A stretch of DNA of 64,000 nt from Pempheris klunzingeri (lineage: Eukaryota; Chordata; Actinopteri; Acropomatiformes; Pempheridae). Below are positions 36,089 to 50,095 of this stretch, one piece after another. How positions within the stretch are numbered: the first letter of the stretch is position 1; every line of letters begins with the position of its first letter. The notes beneath the pieces were generated by a model that ran no database searches, was not told the DNA's origin, and was given only the letters and a program-made list of their open reading frames with translations. Where the stretch lies: contig NC_092033.1 of assembly GCF_042242105.1 (NCBI RefSeq), positions 1,198,908 through 1,262,907 of the forward strand, written 5' to 3'. A program made the position numbers and the translations under genes.

Positions 36089-37900
36089 AGAAAACACCAC
36101 CATCACTCCCTCGATCTGAAGCTTCCTGCAGACCTCCTGTCTCGTCCTCGGCCTTTAAATGATGAACTTCCTGGAGAGAAAAACAAAGGAAGTCTTAAAC
36201 GTACACCAGCGAGCAGCGGAGCATCGTCTCCGAGGCTCCGAGGCCAGAAGAAGACCTAAACCTCCCACACGGGACGGGACGGCCGTCTGAAATACTGCAG
36301 CACCACCGAGTGGACGATCAGGAGCCTGACAGGCCGGCTGAGCGCACCACTAAAGATGCAATTCATAGTGTTTTAAAGGCCAAACACAAAGAAATCAAAC
36401 ACAAAATGATGATTTTGTGTTTAAATGAACACAGACGTGAACTAGATGAGTTACCAAAACTAAACCATTCATCTCATTTATCAGTAGTACGTCCATGTGT
36501 GCGTACAAGGAGTTCGACCTGACGTTACAGGAACAGGAAGTCAGTAACGTTACTTTAACATGAAGCTGAATTAGCTGCAGCCTTTAGCCGCACTTAGCAT
36601 CTATTAGCACCATCCAACATGGCCGCCTGTCTCCTGCTCTCCTGATAATAACGTTCCCTCCATGACAGAAGCCAACGAAGCCGTCGGCTCATCCAGGTGT
36701 TGCAGGAAGGTGAAGGCAGCAGCTTCATGGTGAACTCCTCTTCCTCTCTGAGCCTCCTGCTGGACTCTGACTCTGTCTCACTGCCTCCTCTCTGTCAGAC
36801 TGTCTGAGGAGTTCCTCCTCCTCCTCCTCCTCCTCTGGTCAGGTCGCTCTGCACTGAACACACTGGACGCTGGAACACAAACTTCTCCTGCAGGACTTTC
36901 CTCCACTGAATCAGACGTTTTGTAGAGCAGCCAATAGGGACGCTCGCTCTCTCTGAGGGGAGCTGTGATTGGACGAAGCCTCCTGTCACCGGGTAGATTT
37001 ACTAAAACCTGACAGGAGCACGAGGCCAGTTTTCTCCCTGAATACCTGAACTACAGCATGACGAAGGGCATTATTATGATATATCCTTATTATATTTACT
37101 CAAAGACACCTTGTTTGTCCATTTTAACAGACCCAAGGTGAATCTATGTAAACTAATAAAGGAACAGGTCTCCTAAAAGCTGTGGAGACAAAATATTAAG
37201 TGATTTTTTTAGCTTTTCTTCGTCTCAAGCTTGAAATAAAACACTGAAACTGATTTTTACTCCCGTTTTATTTGCAAAATGTCCATTCAGCTCGTCATAT
37301 TCAACATTTATCACTTCAGTGGGACATATAATAATCATATTATTTGATTTGATCGCTGCAAAGATTAACTGGACAAAAGTATTAATTCATAAAAACCTGA
37401 GACTGAATTTAAGATCATTTAGTTATAGTTAGTTGAACATTTAAAATGAAGTCATTGTAAGACTTGTAATCAGGATATAAGGTTATGGGCATCATTAATA
37501 ATCCATAATTCATCTGTTATTTGTTTCGAAACCAAAACTGAAAAACCAAAATCAGTGTTTTGGTTCTTTTGTCATTGGATTGAAGAATGAAAAGGTTTTT
37601 TTTTTTTTATCTCCAAACCAAAACAGGAAGTGTTTTCTAATTTATTTTATTTTACTCTCATTTGTATATTTGTATGTAGCTTCCTTTTTCTGTTTTTGCT
37701 CATAAACTCTATTCTCCTCCTACAGTGATCCTGTGAACTGAAGTGATGAGTGGAGGTAATATGTCCAGTATAAACGTTCGTCATCACAGCGATCAGACGA
37801 TAATCAATGATTAAGTACTGCACTTAAAGTTTTAAAGCCAGTATTTTATTTGATTAGTTCGTACAAAACGTTTTGGGATTTCTTCAACTACGCAGCCACG
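34182..37900. other. Intergenic DNA rich in simple repeats
   Basis: Simple repeats: AAT at 34918-34936, ATT at 35463-35536, A-rich 35690-35735, CA at 35788-35849, and an uninterrupted GT tract of 93 bases at 35993-36085. A CTC tract is at 36817-36836. The block 34585-34720 is GC-rich and free of repeats. No gene was recognised; longer frames here follow the dinucleotide tracts. Confidence 0.5.
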
Positions 37901-37904
37901 AAAC

Positions 37905-38145
37905 TCTCCTCAAAGCCCCCAGACTCCATTGACAAAAACAGTGATTTTTACCTCACGGGACATGCGACTTTTTGCGAACTAGCCCTTTAAAACACCAGTG
38001 TCACACAGTAATTAGGGTCATTATAGAATAGAATAGAATAGAACGCCTTTATTGTCATTATACAATGTACAGTGAGATAGGAGCGATCAGTTAACTATTG
38101 AGACAGCGAGCTAAAATGACTGTTTTTGTCAATGGAGTCTGGTGT
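37905..38145 (-). repeat. Family A fragment split by a retroelement tail
   Basis: Family A modules (CAGACTCCATTGACAAAAAC on the left, the inverse orientation AATGACTGTTTTTGTCAATG on the right) flank a block at 38025-38090 that begins with GAATA repeats and CCTTTATTGTCATTATACAA, the reverse of a common fish LINE/SINE 3' end. Confidence 0.55.
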
Positions 38146-38229
38146 GAAAATGCTGGAATGAACCTGGTGGTTTGTAGCAGATTCAGATTATTACTACATT
38201 GATCATCAACAAATCAATGATGTATTTCA

Positions 38230-38690
38230 GTCTCTAAAGTCCATGTCAGTGTGTCCTGTTAAACTGCCTGCAATATTCACTTTGGGGCTCTCCTAAAGGG
38301 GGCGGGGCCGAGGACACACCACCTGACACAGGTACAGGAAGTGACTCTGAGGTGGAGCATGGAAGTCAGTGAGGAAATGAGGCGACTTCTCTCCTGATTT
38401 ATCAGCTCAGTGAACAGTTTCTGCTTTCAGTCTCTAGTTTACTGTCTTCTTCAGCACAGCAGGACGTTCATGTAGTAAATTATGGTCCATTTAAAGGAAG
38501 ATACACCAGGAAGAGGAGGGAGGGGCTTTAGGGAGGGGCTTCCTGCTCACTAACCAATCAGAGGAGGGCGTTGAGGCATTACCATCACTTGTGGCTCCAA
38601 AAAACCAAGATGGCGACGACCGAAAAGCCAAACGTGAGGCTTCAAAGTGGCGGTTCACTACACTTAAACACAGTCTATGAAATGAACCCC
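38230..38690 (+). repeat. Family C dispersed repeat, uninterrupted copy
   Basis: It matches the family C copy at 1966-2668 over CTCCTGATTTATCAGCTCAG, the CACAGCAGGACGTTCAT word and GGAAGATACACCAGGAAGAG. At 38471-38480 it has no element, giving a near-empty version of the site that is filled at 2132-2466. Confidence 0.75.
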
Positions 38691-38691
38691 C

Positions 38692-39635
38692 TCTGGAAGT
38701 AAGAATAAAAACTCCAGACTGATAATGACGTGTTCCTCTGGTTCCTCTGGTGGTCTGGGAGGCTGAAATAAGTGAACGTGTGAGTAGAAATGCTGCTGTT
38801 TCTGTTTCCCCTCCCTCCTCACACACATCTGTCCTCTATCAGCCCGCTGAAGACACTTTGTCCCAAAACCAGCGCTCCCTTTGTTCTCTGTCTTTTTGTG
38901 AATTATTTTTTAAGTGAGGTGAGACGAGGCCGGGGATTACCGCGGCACTAAACACTCACCAGCCGGGAGTTAATGAACGAATGAATGTAACAGAAACCAG
39001 AAACGGTGAAGCGTGTTTGTCGGTGGATCCATGACATGACGGCAGGAAGTGATGCTCTTACAGTGACCACAGTGTTCAGTGTTAAGCTCCTCCTGCAGCG
39101 CCCATGTGTCGCCTCTCGTGTGAATTTCGGGTTATCGAGATGAGCTTAAACTCTTTTTATATCTCAGTTTAGTTTGTATTCTAATAGAAGCTGGTAGTTT
39201 TGAGTTAATGTGTCCGTGTGGCGGCGGCGGGGGGGAAGCTGGGGGCCACGCTAACACCTCCCGGCCTCCTTGGAGGGGCTTTTGACGAGGGAAAGTGAAG
39301 GAGGAAAGTTCTCCTGTGTGCTGGATTTGGCCGTGCAGGATGCTGCATATGCTGTGGTGGATTACACTGATCCAACTTAATGCCTAAGACCATGCAATCA
39401 TTCATAACTACAGGAGCTGCTGAGGGCACAGCCGTGGATGCTGCCGGCACCATCTGCCGCTGTGGGGGGGATTAACTTCGAGGAAGATGGGGAAAGGTGG
39501 GGGTGGGAGGAGCGGAGGGACGTGCAGACCCTGAGCTGTCGACCACGGACTCTAAGGAACGTTTCACCAAACATCCCACTCAGGGTTTTTAAAGGATGGC
39601 AGCTAATGAAAACCAGCTGCTCACTCTCTCTTCAA
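38692..39635. other. Intergenic DNA without recognised gene
   Basis: Frames at 38491-38826 and 39205-39453 (reverse) lack motifs. The block around 39320-39430 is repeat-free and could be conserved non-coding DNA; nothing in the sequence alone proves it. Confidence 0.45.
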
Positions 39636-39639
39636 ACCA

Positions 39640-40085
39640 CCAGACTCTATTGACAAAAACAATAATTTTACACGGGGGTTGCTGGTTTACCGCTGTCTCA
39701 GTCAGGTAGCTTGTTTGTGTCGATATGTGACTGTGGTGTTTTAAAGGGTCACTTCAGATCCAAAACAATATTTCTGTAACACACAACAACACACACACAC
39801 TGACTGATGGAGGCAGCAGCTCCTGTGTCTTGTTCTCTAAAATCCTTGTTTTAGTGAATGTAGTCTGGTGTGTGTGCTGTTTGTGGTTAAACCAAAAGGA
39901 TCTTCCAGGTCTCTCTCTGTAGGGATCCTTTCCATGATGCTGTCACACACTTAGAATAACACTCTGAGCCTGTCAGTGGATCAAACAAGCTCTTTTAGTG
40001 GACCTACTGTGATCTACTGGACCGGTTCCAACACTTTTACTACCTACCAGTACTTTTAAACCCAAAATGTGTATACCAGAGTTAT
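39640..40085 (+). repeat. Family A dispersed repeat, copy A8 (long)
   Basis: Forward copy that matches the reverse of A7 along nearly its whole length, including the far part with GTCAGGTAGCTTGTTTGTGT. Its right terminal segment changes after CTACCTACCAGTA, where other copies continue into ACACCAGGATGTG. Confidence 0.85.
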
Positions 40086-40338
40086 CTTTTAAAACTGGGG
40101 GTTTTACTTGCAGTCCAACTGAGAAGGTTGGCACGTTGCTTTTCAAGATTTTTGCCAATGTGATAAAAAAAAAGATGCTGTAAGTGATTATTTTTCTGAT
40201 TATTTGGAGAAACTGAGAAAGTGTCTCATTCTGTTGGCTCCCAGGATCACAGTGGGATACATGTGCCTCCATATTTGTGCACTTTGGCCTCAGAAATGAG
40301 ACGATAAACACTAAACTGTTTGTCTTCTGTCTCCACAG

Positions 40339-41350
40339 AGAGTCGAAGCCCTGCCCTCCGATCATCAGGAGAGTCGATCCGCCCGCAGGAATCTCCTCCA
40401 TCAGGACGCAAACACAAAAAAAAACTGCTGCTGCACAAACAAACTAAAAAACAGCATCCGCCGCCCTTTTTTGGAACTCTGTGCCTTCAACCAGACTTCA
40501 CCAGTGATACTTCTAAAGCGTTTCTATTGCTTTTCTTTTTCTTTTTTTGTTTTGCTTTCTGTTGTTTTTCTGTCTTTGGAGCAGGACTCAGAGGATTTAC
40601 CCGCCTGATGTAGGAGGGCCTGGGATCGTGCTGCTGCTGCTCTCACACGTTCGTCTCTCTGGAGAAAAAAAACAAAGAAACAAAAATAAAAAAAAAAACA
40701 CCAGGACATGCAAAGTTTGATCAGTTCAACGTCCTACTGTGTTCTTTTTTTCTACAAATTGTGTCAGTGATTTACTTCGTATCAGAAGAAATCCCTCGCT
40801 GTGCAATATCAGTCGATATTTATGTGAAGTTGTCATGTGGATGTAGACTTTGGATGAACTTTTTGGTTTATTTTTGTAATGATGTTTTCCTGATTTCTAT
40901 TTTTCTAAACTGATAATGTTGTAAAGACGGATGAGGGGAGGGGAAAAAAAACAAAAAAATCACATTTTAAGGGAGAGACGACGTTTTTCGGTTGTTGCTG
41001 AAGAAGATTTGTCCGAGTTTAGTTTTCCTCAACTGCATCCCGTCCTGCTCTGAGCGTGCAGGGCCGAAGCCATAGCCTATCTCAGAAAACAGCGCACCGG
41101 GCGTTTTAAACACACCGGTGTCCCTCACAGCGCGATGCATTCAGGGTCTCGCAGTCTGAGGCCGACACCACGGGCTCCTCTCGTCAGCTCGTCTTAGCTG
41201 TTGGATTCTCGGAGCCGTGTTCTGGTTTCTACTGTATGTTCAGGGGCTTGAATCTGAAGTAATTAGTATTCTCTACCTTTGTGTGGCCTGTTCTTCTTGC
41301 TGTTATTTTGTACTTCCTCCTACATATCAATCAAGCAACTATAAGTGGCA
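40339..41350 (+). other. Possible terminal exon of an unidentified gene
   Basis: A pyrimidine-rich stretch ending in CTCCACAG (40331-40338) would make a good splice acceptor. After it, a frame of 35 codons runs from 40340 to a TAA at 40445-40447, beginning ESKPCPPIIRRVDPPAG. About 900 bases follow that are free of the repeats found on both sides, as a 3' UTR would be. I do not recognise the peptide, I see no upstream exon that joins it, and there is no clear AATAAA. It may be chance. Confidence 0.22.
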
Positions 41351-41576
41351 TGAGTACGTGTGTCGTTGAGAACAATGAATGAGTGTGTTTGCCAGAATGG
41401 GGGAGAATACTGTGAAGTCTCAAATACGAGCAGAGAAAGGCCAGTTCACCTCTGATAACCAGGTCTGACGAGAACAAGTCGCAGCTGAAACACCAAACCA
41501 GCGTCCGGTGGTACAAAGCATCTTATCTTATCATCTTATTCTGCAGTTTAAAGTGTGACTCTGTTGTTTTTAACCC

Positions 41577-42175
41577 TGTTTCTACATATCCTGGGGTCTG
41601 AATGACTGCTAGCTGCTAAAAGTGTATATATAATCTAAGCTTTTGCACTTTTGGGGAAGTTCAAACTTAAAACTGGGCCCTATTCGTACATATTTTTGTG
41701 GTATTTCAGCCACTGACAGGCTCAGAGTGTTATTCTAAGTGTGTGACAGCATCATGGAAAGGATCCCTACAGAGAGAGACCTGGAAGATCCTTTTGGTTT
41801 AACCACAAACAGCACACACACCAGACTACATTCACTAAAACAGTGATTTTAGAGAACAGGACACAGGAGCTGCTGCCTCCATCAGTCAGTGTGTTTGTGT
41901 TATTGTGTGACTTTGGTGTTTTAAAGGGTTAGTTCAGATCTAAACAGACCCTTTAAAATACCAAATGTAACACACAGCTCTATCCTATCTTATATCATGT
42001 TTTATTCAGTCCCATACTGCTCTCTTCAAACACACCAGACTCCATTCACAAACACAGTAATTTTACCTCAAACAAACTAACTCCAGCTGATCTACTGGAC
42101 CAATTCCAACACTTTTTCTATCTACCAGTTATTTAGACACCAGGATGTGTACAAATAGAGCCCAAGTGTAAAAAT
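41577..42175 (-). mobile_element. Family A, most complete copy A9, with terminal inverted repeats
   Basis: The left end (about 41581-41625, ACATATCCTGGGGTCTGAAT) and the reverse complement of the right end (about 42110-42153, ACACATCCTGGTGTCTAAAT) align over about 44 bases with roughly a quarter of positions different. Inside lie the family core and the TTTAAAGGGT palindromic segments. Length near 0.6 kb, paired ends and no coding capacity fit a non-autonomous DNA transposon with strong hairpin potential. Confidence 0.65.
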
Positions 42176-43155
42176 GGTGGAATTACCCTTTTAAGATACC
42201 TAATGAGTTAAAGTAATAAGAGCATATTGGAACGGACCGACCTGGAAAAACACAAATAAACTGAAACTAAAACATTTACGTTTCTCAACTGATTTCAGCA
42301 AGTCGTTTTCATACTTCATGATCTACAGCGAGTAGAAATAAGATATATAGATATATTTTTTTAAACTTTTGAGCTGCAAACATCCAAAGTGTCTCTCAGT
42401 TTCCACTAATTTGTTCACAAATCAATCCACAAAAGAGCTCTCAACCACACCTCATGAGATTCTTTCCAAAGGTCAAGAATTAATATTCATGCTTCATGTT
42501 CTCATTATTTTCTAGAAAATGTGTTAATTTGTTTGTTTTTTGGTGGAAACTCAGATGAAAATGCAGCATTAAACCATTTTAGTCTTGATTTGCTCCATGT
42601 TTTGAGCCACATTGATTAGAGTGACCAAGTCCAGATTTATTGGATTTACTGCTTTAAACCTCACCAACTCTTATATATATACTTCTATACTTATTTGAAA
42701 TCACCTGTGGATGTTTGCAGGTCAGGAATCTTCTCATCTTCAGTCCCTTTAATGAATTCTATCAAATTTGTGCCTTTTTAGCTGATGTTAGCTCGCTAGT
42801 AGCTATTGATCAGTAAACTAGTGAGAAAACAACAGAAACGCGATTTTAATTCTTCTGATCTGATCTAAAAGTGGAAAACTGTTGTGTTTCTCTAAGCTGC
42901 AAGTTATGACATTCAAATTTCTGTAGCTGTTTCACAATAAAAGTCTTTTTAAGGGAAGTGAAGGGAGGATTTGTTTGAGCGCAGACCGAGGCCACTATTT
43001 GAGAATTCACAGTAATTCCTGTTTTATTGTTTCAATCCTGTTTTCTGCCGTTGTGAAATGTGTTCTGTGTATCCTTGAAGCTGCTATCCCTGTACTGTGT
43101 AGACCGGAGATGTCCAGCCTTATCCCTGAAGTCCTCCAAACATCCTCCATTAGCT

Positions 43156-43195
<40 letters not shown>

Positions 43196-44537
43196 CATCA
43201 CCAACTCAGCTGAGACAGTTTGTGCCTTTCAGGGAATCATAATTTTTGCATTTGGGGACTGTTTTCATCCAGAAAAGACCTGTTTTTAAGAGGCTGAATC
43301 AGTTTAACCAAACAAAGATGGGAACTAAACCAGTCCAGAATATTTTATTAATACTTAACATTTATTATTGTTGGATCCGCTTTGTGGAAAGAAACCAGCA
43401 TTAAGCACATGTAAGGAAGTCCTCCAGTACAAGTTAGAGACTTTAGTTGAGTATTTCCAAAGTCCCACTTCCTGCTCAGGTGTCAGAGCAGCTTTATTTT
43501 GGTGGATTCATGTTCATGTTCCAAAGTGCATTGTGCAGAATAATGGGACCTCACGGTGAACCGGTGAACCGGTGAACCGGTGACACAGAAACCTGCTGGT
43601 TTTTAAACTCTGACTGTTCCGGATGAAAAACACGCTCGTAATGAAAAACTACGATCCCATCAGAGGCACAAACGGGAGCTCGAGGTCCACAAAGTAGTTT
43701 CTGTTCCACCTTTCTGACGTCTTTAAGCATTTCTCGAGGAGTGACCGTTTGTAGGCGAACCTGCAAAGTGCAGAACTTTTATTTCTGTTTTGAATCCAAA
43801 TGCATGATTTTGACCGAGCCCAGCCCCGCACTCATGTCCCCCCAGCGGGGACGTCGTGTCCTGCCAACAGTAGTGGAGGTAGTTTCCTTCTGTGTGGACT
43901 TTGCTGCCTGTGAGTGTGAATCACCCGTGAAGCTGCCTCCGTCCATCAAGTACCTTCACCGACTCCGTCCCCCAAAACAACGCTGCCAAATTGGTCTGAA
44001 GAAGCCAAACTTTTTTCTGACGTTCTCTGTGTATAAGTGGTTTAAGTGTATCACATGTTAAACCTCATCCCGTTAATGTTACATTGTGTTTTTAACAAAA
44101 AGAATCCTGTTTGTTAAATTGTTAATAATATATGCAGAAGAGTTATGAAATAAACTGAAACAAACTCAGATGCTGAAGGCTGCTTGTCTTTGTGTGATGA
44201 GACCAAGAACTAGATCCACTTTAAAGGAGATCTATCCCTATTATTTATTATCTATTGGTCCCTGGTGACGTCAGTGTGTGCAGAACATGTTTAATCTACT
44301 GACTGAGGCTAATTTGATCAGATTACAACAAAACTAAACACGTTTTATTCAAATAAAATGATTCTTTTTTAGGGAACAGCTCTTTGGATGATTTATTTTT
44401 TAAAAAATAAATATGCATCAATATAAAAACCTCATCAATCAGACCTTTAAACCGGCTCATATTTATTACATACATGTATTAGATTGTTCATATCAAGCTG
44501 GACACAGTCAGGGAAATGTGCAAACACTGTTATAATG

Positions 44538-44583
<46 letters not shown>

Positions 44584-45670
44584 TAAATTACATTTACACT
44601 ATTGAGGTGATTAAATCAACGCCGAGGGAGAAAAAGAGATTTTAAATTCTTTTACATTTAATTTCTGGAGGCATCTTGAAGCACTGAGCCAACAGATAAA
44701 TATATAATATAAAATATAATATAATGATGATGAAGTACATGTCCAGGCTGTTATTATTATTCTAGTTTCTGTCTTTTTAACATGAAGATGATCATTAAAT
44801 GGAGTAAAGAGCTGAACAGCAGCTGCTTCATGGCTGGTGTCTGATTTGATCCACTAGATGGAGTCAGTGGCTTATTGACACTAGAAATGATTATTATTAC
44901 TGTGATGTTGATGACTTGGTGCATCTTTGCTCCTCTCAAAGCTCAAAAACATGTTTATCTTCACGTCCACAGCTTCTTCTTCTTCTGAAGGAGAATAAAG
45001 CTCATCGAGTTGGTGCAAAATAATTCACTGTCAGTGCAATTAAATCACAATTTCTACATCATTTAATCACAAACTGAATTCAGTGAAACTTAAATACTTA
45101 TTTCACATGTTTGAATGTGTTTGAATACATGAAGACCATTTTTAGGACAGAAAAAGGTTTTGCCTGTAAAAGAAAAAATAGGATTAAAACTAGAAAAACT
45201 ATTATGTGAAGCATCAGTATGAACACAATCTGTTTGTTTCTGTTCTGTGCACAATATGTTACATCCACTTTATGTGCAACAAGTACAGAAATTTAATAAA
45301 TACTTAAAGTCAATAAACTAATACAAAGGTAGGATAAGATAGATAAGTAATAATAACAGATATAAAGTGATGTGAGCAGGCTGTGCATTAATGTAGGGAC
45401 TGTATATATATAAATATATAAATATTATTTAGGTAAATTAGATTTAAATACATCAGCAGGTTGAGGCAGTGCAGCAGAATAGAGAAGTACAGTGGCAGTA
45501 AATCTAAATATATATATTATATTATATCAATTATATAAATTAATATTTCTACACGTTTCTGTGTTTAAATGTTTGTTTTCAGGTGTTTTTACAGGTTTTG
45601 TGCCATCAGGCTGTTTTAGTGGGACAGTAAACTACAGGAAACTACAAAAGAAGCAGAGTTAACTACAGAA
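42176..45670. other. AT-rich spacer between repeat region and histone cluster
   Basis: Holds a CA tract at 43159-43192, a triple GGTGAACC repeat at 43554-43580, an AAT tract at 44532-44584 and AT-rich runs near 45400-45540. No family A copy was found beyond 42175. No gene was recognised. Confidence 0.5.
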
Positions 45671-45688
45671 TGGTCACACATGAGGAAG

Positions 45689-45696
45689 TGACGTCA
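45689..45696 (+). promoter_or_regulatory. CRE/ATF-like site, H4 copy 1 promoter
   Basis: TGACGTCA lies 145 bases before the start codon. The same word stands at nearly the same distance (143 bases) in the second H4 gene, although the bases just next to it differ between copies. Confidence 0.6.
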
Positions 45697-45745
45697 CGGA
45701 GAGAGGAAAAACAAAACGTGTCTCCGCCCAGCAGAGCCAGCTGGT

Positions 45746-45763
45746 GGTCCTCAAACACGTCCG
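45746..45763 (+). promoter_or_regulatory. H4 subtype-specific element, copy 1
   Basis: GGTCCTCAAACACGTCCG fits the vertebrate H4 promoter element GGTYYTCAATC...GTCCG and is identical in both H4 copies of the window. Confidence 0.7.
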
Positions 45764-45772
45764 CAGACAGAG

Positions 45773-45779
45773 TGTAAAT
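45773..45779 (+). promoter_or_regulatory. Altered TATA box, H4 copy 1
   Basis: The position reads TGTAAAT, 68 bases before the ATG. The second H4 gene has TATAAAT at the same distance in an otherwise identical context, so this copy carries a base change in the TATA core. Confidence 0.7.
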
Positions 45780-45834
45780 CAGCCCGCCGGTCGCTCGTCA
45801 GTCATCAGTTTTTCTTCAGGACAAACTAGACTGA

Positions 45835-46152
<318 letters not shown>

Positions 46153-46186
46153 ACCAGACCCTCATCCAGTCCACACTCACTCTAAC

Positions 46187-46202
46187 GGCTCTTTTCAGAG
46201 CC
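46187..46202 (+). promoter_or_regulatory. Histone 3' stem-loop, H4 copy 1
   Basis: GGCTCTTTTCAGAGCC, 35 bases after the stop codon: a perfect six-base-pair stem with loop TTTC. It is the binding site of SLBP in non-polyadenylated histone mRNA. The C in the loop distinguishes it from the TTTA loop of H3, H2A, H1 and H4 copy 2. A purine-rich AAAGACTC follows as likely U7 target. Confidence 0.93.
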
Positions 46203-46204
46203 AC

Positions 46205-46395
46205 CAAACCACCTAAAGACTCTTTATTCCTCTTAGTTTATTGTATTAACGTTGATATAACTGAACACATGGATCAAGTCCTTCTCTTTACAGACTCCAT
46301 CACAGTCCTGAAGTTCAGATTCTGTATAAACCACTTTAGTAACTGAAGCTCTTTATATTCTACAAACTGCTTCACTACAGTGAGGAGATAATAAC

Positions 46396-46427
<32 letters not shown>

Positions 46428-47060
46428 GAGCTCAGAAACATTACTAACATCTGGTTGTGTTCAGTCTCTCAGAATAAAACCTTTAACTGGTTTAAAGTCT
46501 TCTATCTTTATCTCATTGTGCAGGAGTCTAGGTGCGTATCCTAGGTGATGATGATGATGATGGTATTGATCAGGACTTTTCTTCTTTAATCAGAATAAAT
46601 CTCCAGACTGTTTAGACATAAATGTACTTTTCTTTTTCCAGGGGTGGAAACAAAGTGTCCCAAATGTCAAAGGTAAGAGTCCAAAGATAAGATCTTTAGG
46701 AGGCAGACAGTGAGGATCAGATATATAGATGTTATTTATTTATTTTCTTTCTTTAAGTGTTTGCTTTATGTCTCTTGAGCTGCTGTAACAGTGAACTGTG
46801 GGATCAATAGTTAATCTTATCTTATATATCTATTCAATAATCATGTGTGACAGACGTCGTTCTTATGTTCAGTGCTGCTCTAATAATAATAATAATAATA
46901 ATAATTAAACTTCTCATATTACACATTTGGTTTTTCACATGTTGTCATTGACTCCCACTGAATACATGATCAGCTTCAGCAGTAGATCAGTTGAAGGGAT
47001 CCAGTAAAGTCTTCATTTTCACTTTAATGACCAATAAAAGAGACTCAGAACAAACCACAC
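46205..47060. other. Spacer, AT-rich with AAT tracts
   Basis: The first 60-100 bases are still homologous to the DNA after the second H4 gene. AAT tracts are at 46398-46427 and 46883-46906. No coding sequence was recognised. Confidence 0.5.
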
Positions 47061-47068
47061 GATGAGGA

Positions 47069-47141
47069 CAGAAGACCGCCAAGAGCCCCAAGAAGTGAAC
47101 AGACCACCTGGTCTTGATGCACCACGGCTCTTTTCAGAGCC
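47069..47141 (+). pseudogene. Histone gene remnant with orphan stem-loop
   Basis: A complete histone stem-loop, GGCTCTTTTCAGAGCC (47126-47141), has no histone gene before it. In the 27 bases ending in a TGA at 47095-47097, one frame reads QKTAKSPKK followed by stop, a lysine-rich tail like those of H1 or H2A; an in-frame TGA lies just upstream. The CCAAT-like and ATAAAA-like words at 47031-47039 might be promoter remains. The likeliest reading is the 3' end of a deleted histone gene, possibly H1, but the coding match is very short. Confidence 0.55.
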
Positions 47142-48821
<1,680 letters not shown>

Positions 48822-48866
48822 ACTGACTCCCGGAAACACAACAGGAACCACAACCACAACAACAAA

Positions 48867-48905
48867 GGCTCTTTTAAGAGCCACAAACATCCTTTTAAAG
48901 AGCTG
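48867..48905 (+). promoter_or_regulatory. H3 stem-loop and histone downstream element
   Basis: GGCTCTTTTAAGAGCC at 48867-48882, then AAAGAGCTG at 48897-48905, the consensus pairing site for U7 snRNA. Cleavage would be expected between the two. Confidence 0.93.
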
Positions 48906-50095
48906 AGTTCACTTAATACAGTTTTCATGCTGTTTATACTAAATATTTTATAATTTAACACAAGAATCTTCTATTAATGTGACAACATGACTCAGGATGT
49001 GTGAACAGCTGCAGCATCACACTGATCTCTCTTAATAAATGAGCACTTTAATCAGGTTTTATTTTTATTAAATGAATTCTTACAGGTAAAGTCTTAGTAA
49101 CAGCAGGTCTGTGTCTGGACAACATGATGTGAACTCACTTGTTAGATTATTAATGTCACCATGTTTTTATTAAACTGTGTTTACCAGGTAGGTTCTTCTA
49201 TAATGTAACTAAACATGTGAATTCTAATATTTTAAACCTGCAGCACTGGACAGCTGTGATAACTTTTATTATTATTTTATTCCAGTGTGAACTTCCTGCT
49301 CCAACAGTCTGTTAGACTGAGTTCACCTCAGACAGTTTCTATGGTAGTTAAAGTGGGAATAACGTGAATTAATTATATGAATTACAGAATGTAGCACTGT
49401 TCCTTTTACATGGAAATACAATATAAAATAATTACACTAACATTAACTTGTGGCTTTGAACAGACAGGAATTTATAATATTCTAGTTAACATGAATTAAT
49501 TATTAATTATACAAATGTTCTTTTTACATGAAAATACTACTAAGTAGTACTAATACTTTTTTTTTTAAAGTGAGAAATTCACTCATTGTTTCTAGTTAAT
49601 TCACATTTTTGTCCACTACAGAGGAAAAACTATCATATCAGCATAAAGTGTGTAGTTAAGTTCATTTCATTTAATTATTTTAAGCTAAAAACAAAAATAA
49701 TTTAGTTAATAAAATCACATTTTATGTTGTTTTATAGAAATAAGCTTAAAAGATTAAAACACAATGGTGAATATTGTTTAAAAAGGAACCTTTATGTGGA
49801 ACAAATGTTGTGACCTTGTTGGGGTCAGGTAATATTTTTTAGATGCACTAAAGCAGAAGCACGTGGAGCAGCGCACCTGTTGATACTGAGTCCATAAGAG
49901 GAGCCATGTTTCTGTTTCCACCTTTATCCGACCAGTGAGGTGTGAAACGGGCCTTTTACTTTGTGCTGTGTGTGTTTATTATGTAGTTCTTGAATTTGTG
50001 CTCTGACTTATATATATTTAGTTATTCAGTTCTCACGGCATTGACAGCACTGTCATTTAGAATAAATGTAAGAAAAAGAACACCTTGTCGTCCGT
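48906..50095. other. AT-rich spacer between H3 and H4 copy 2
   Basis: No repeat family, RNA gene or coding frame was recognised in these 1.2 kb. Confidence 0.55.
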
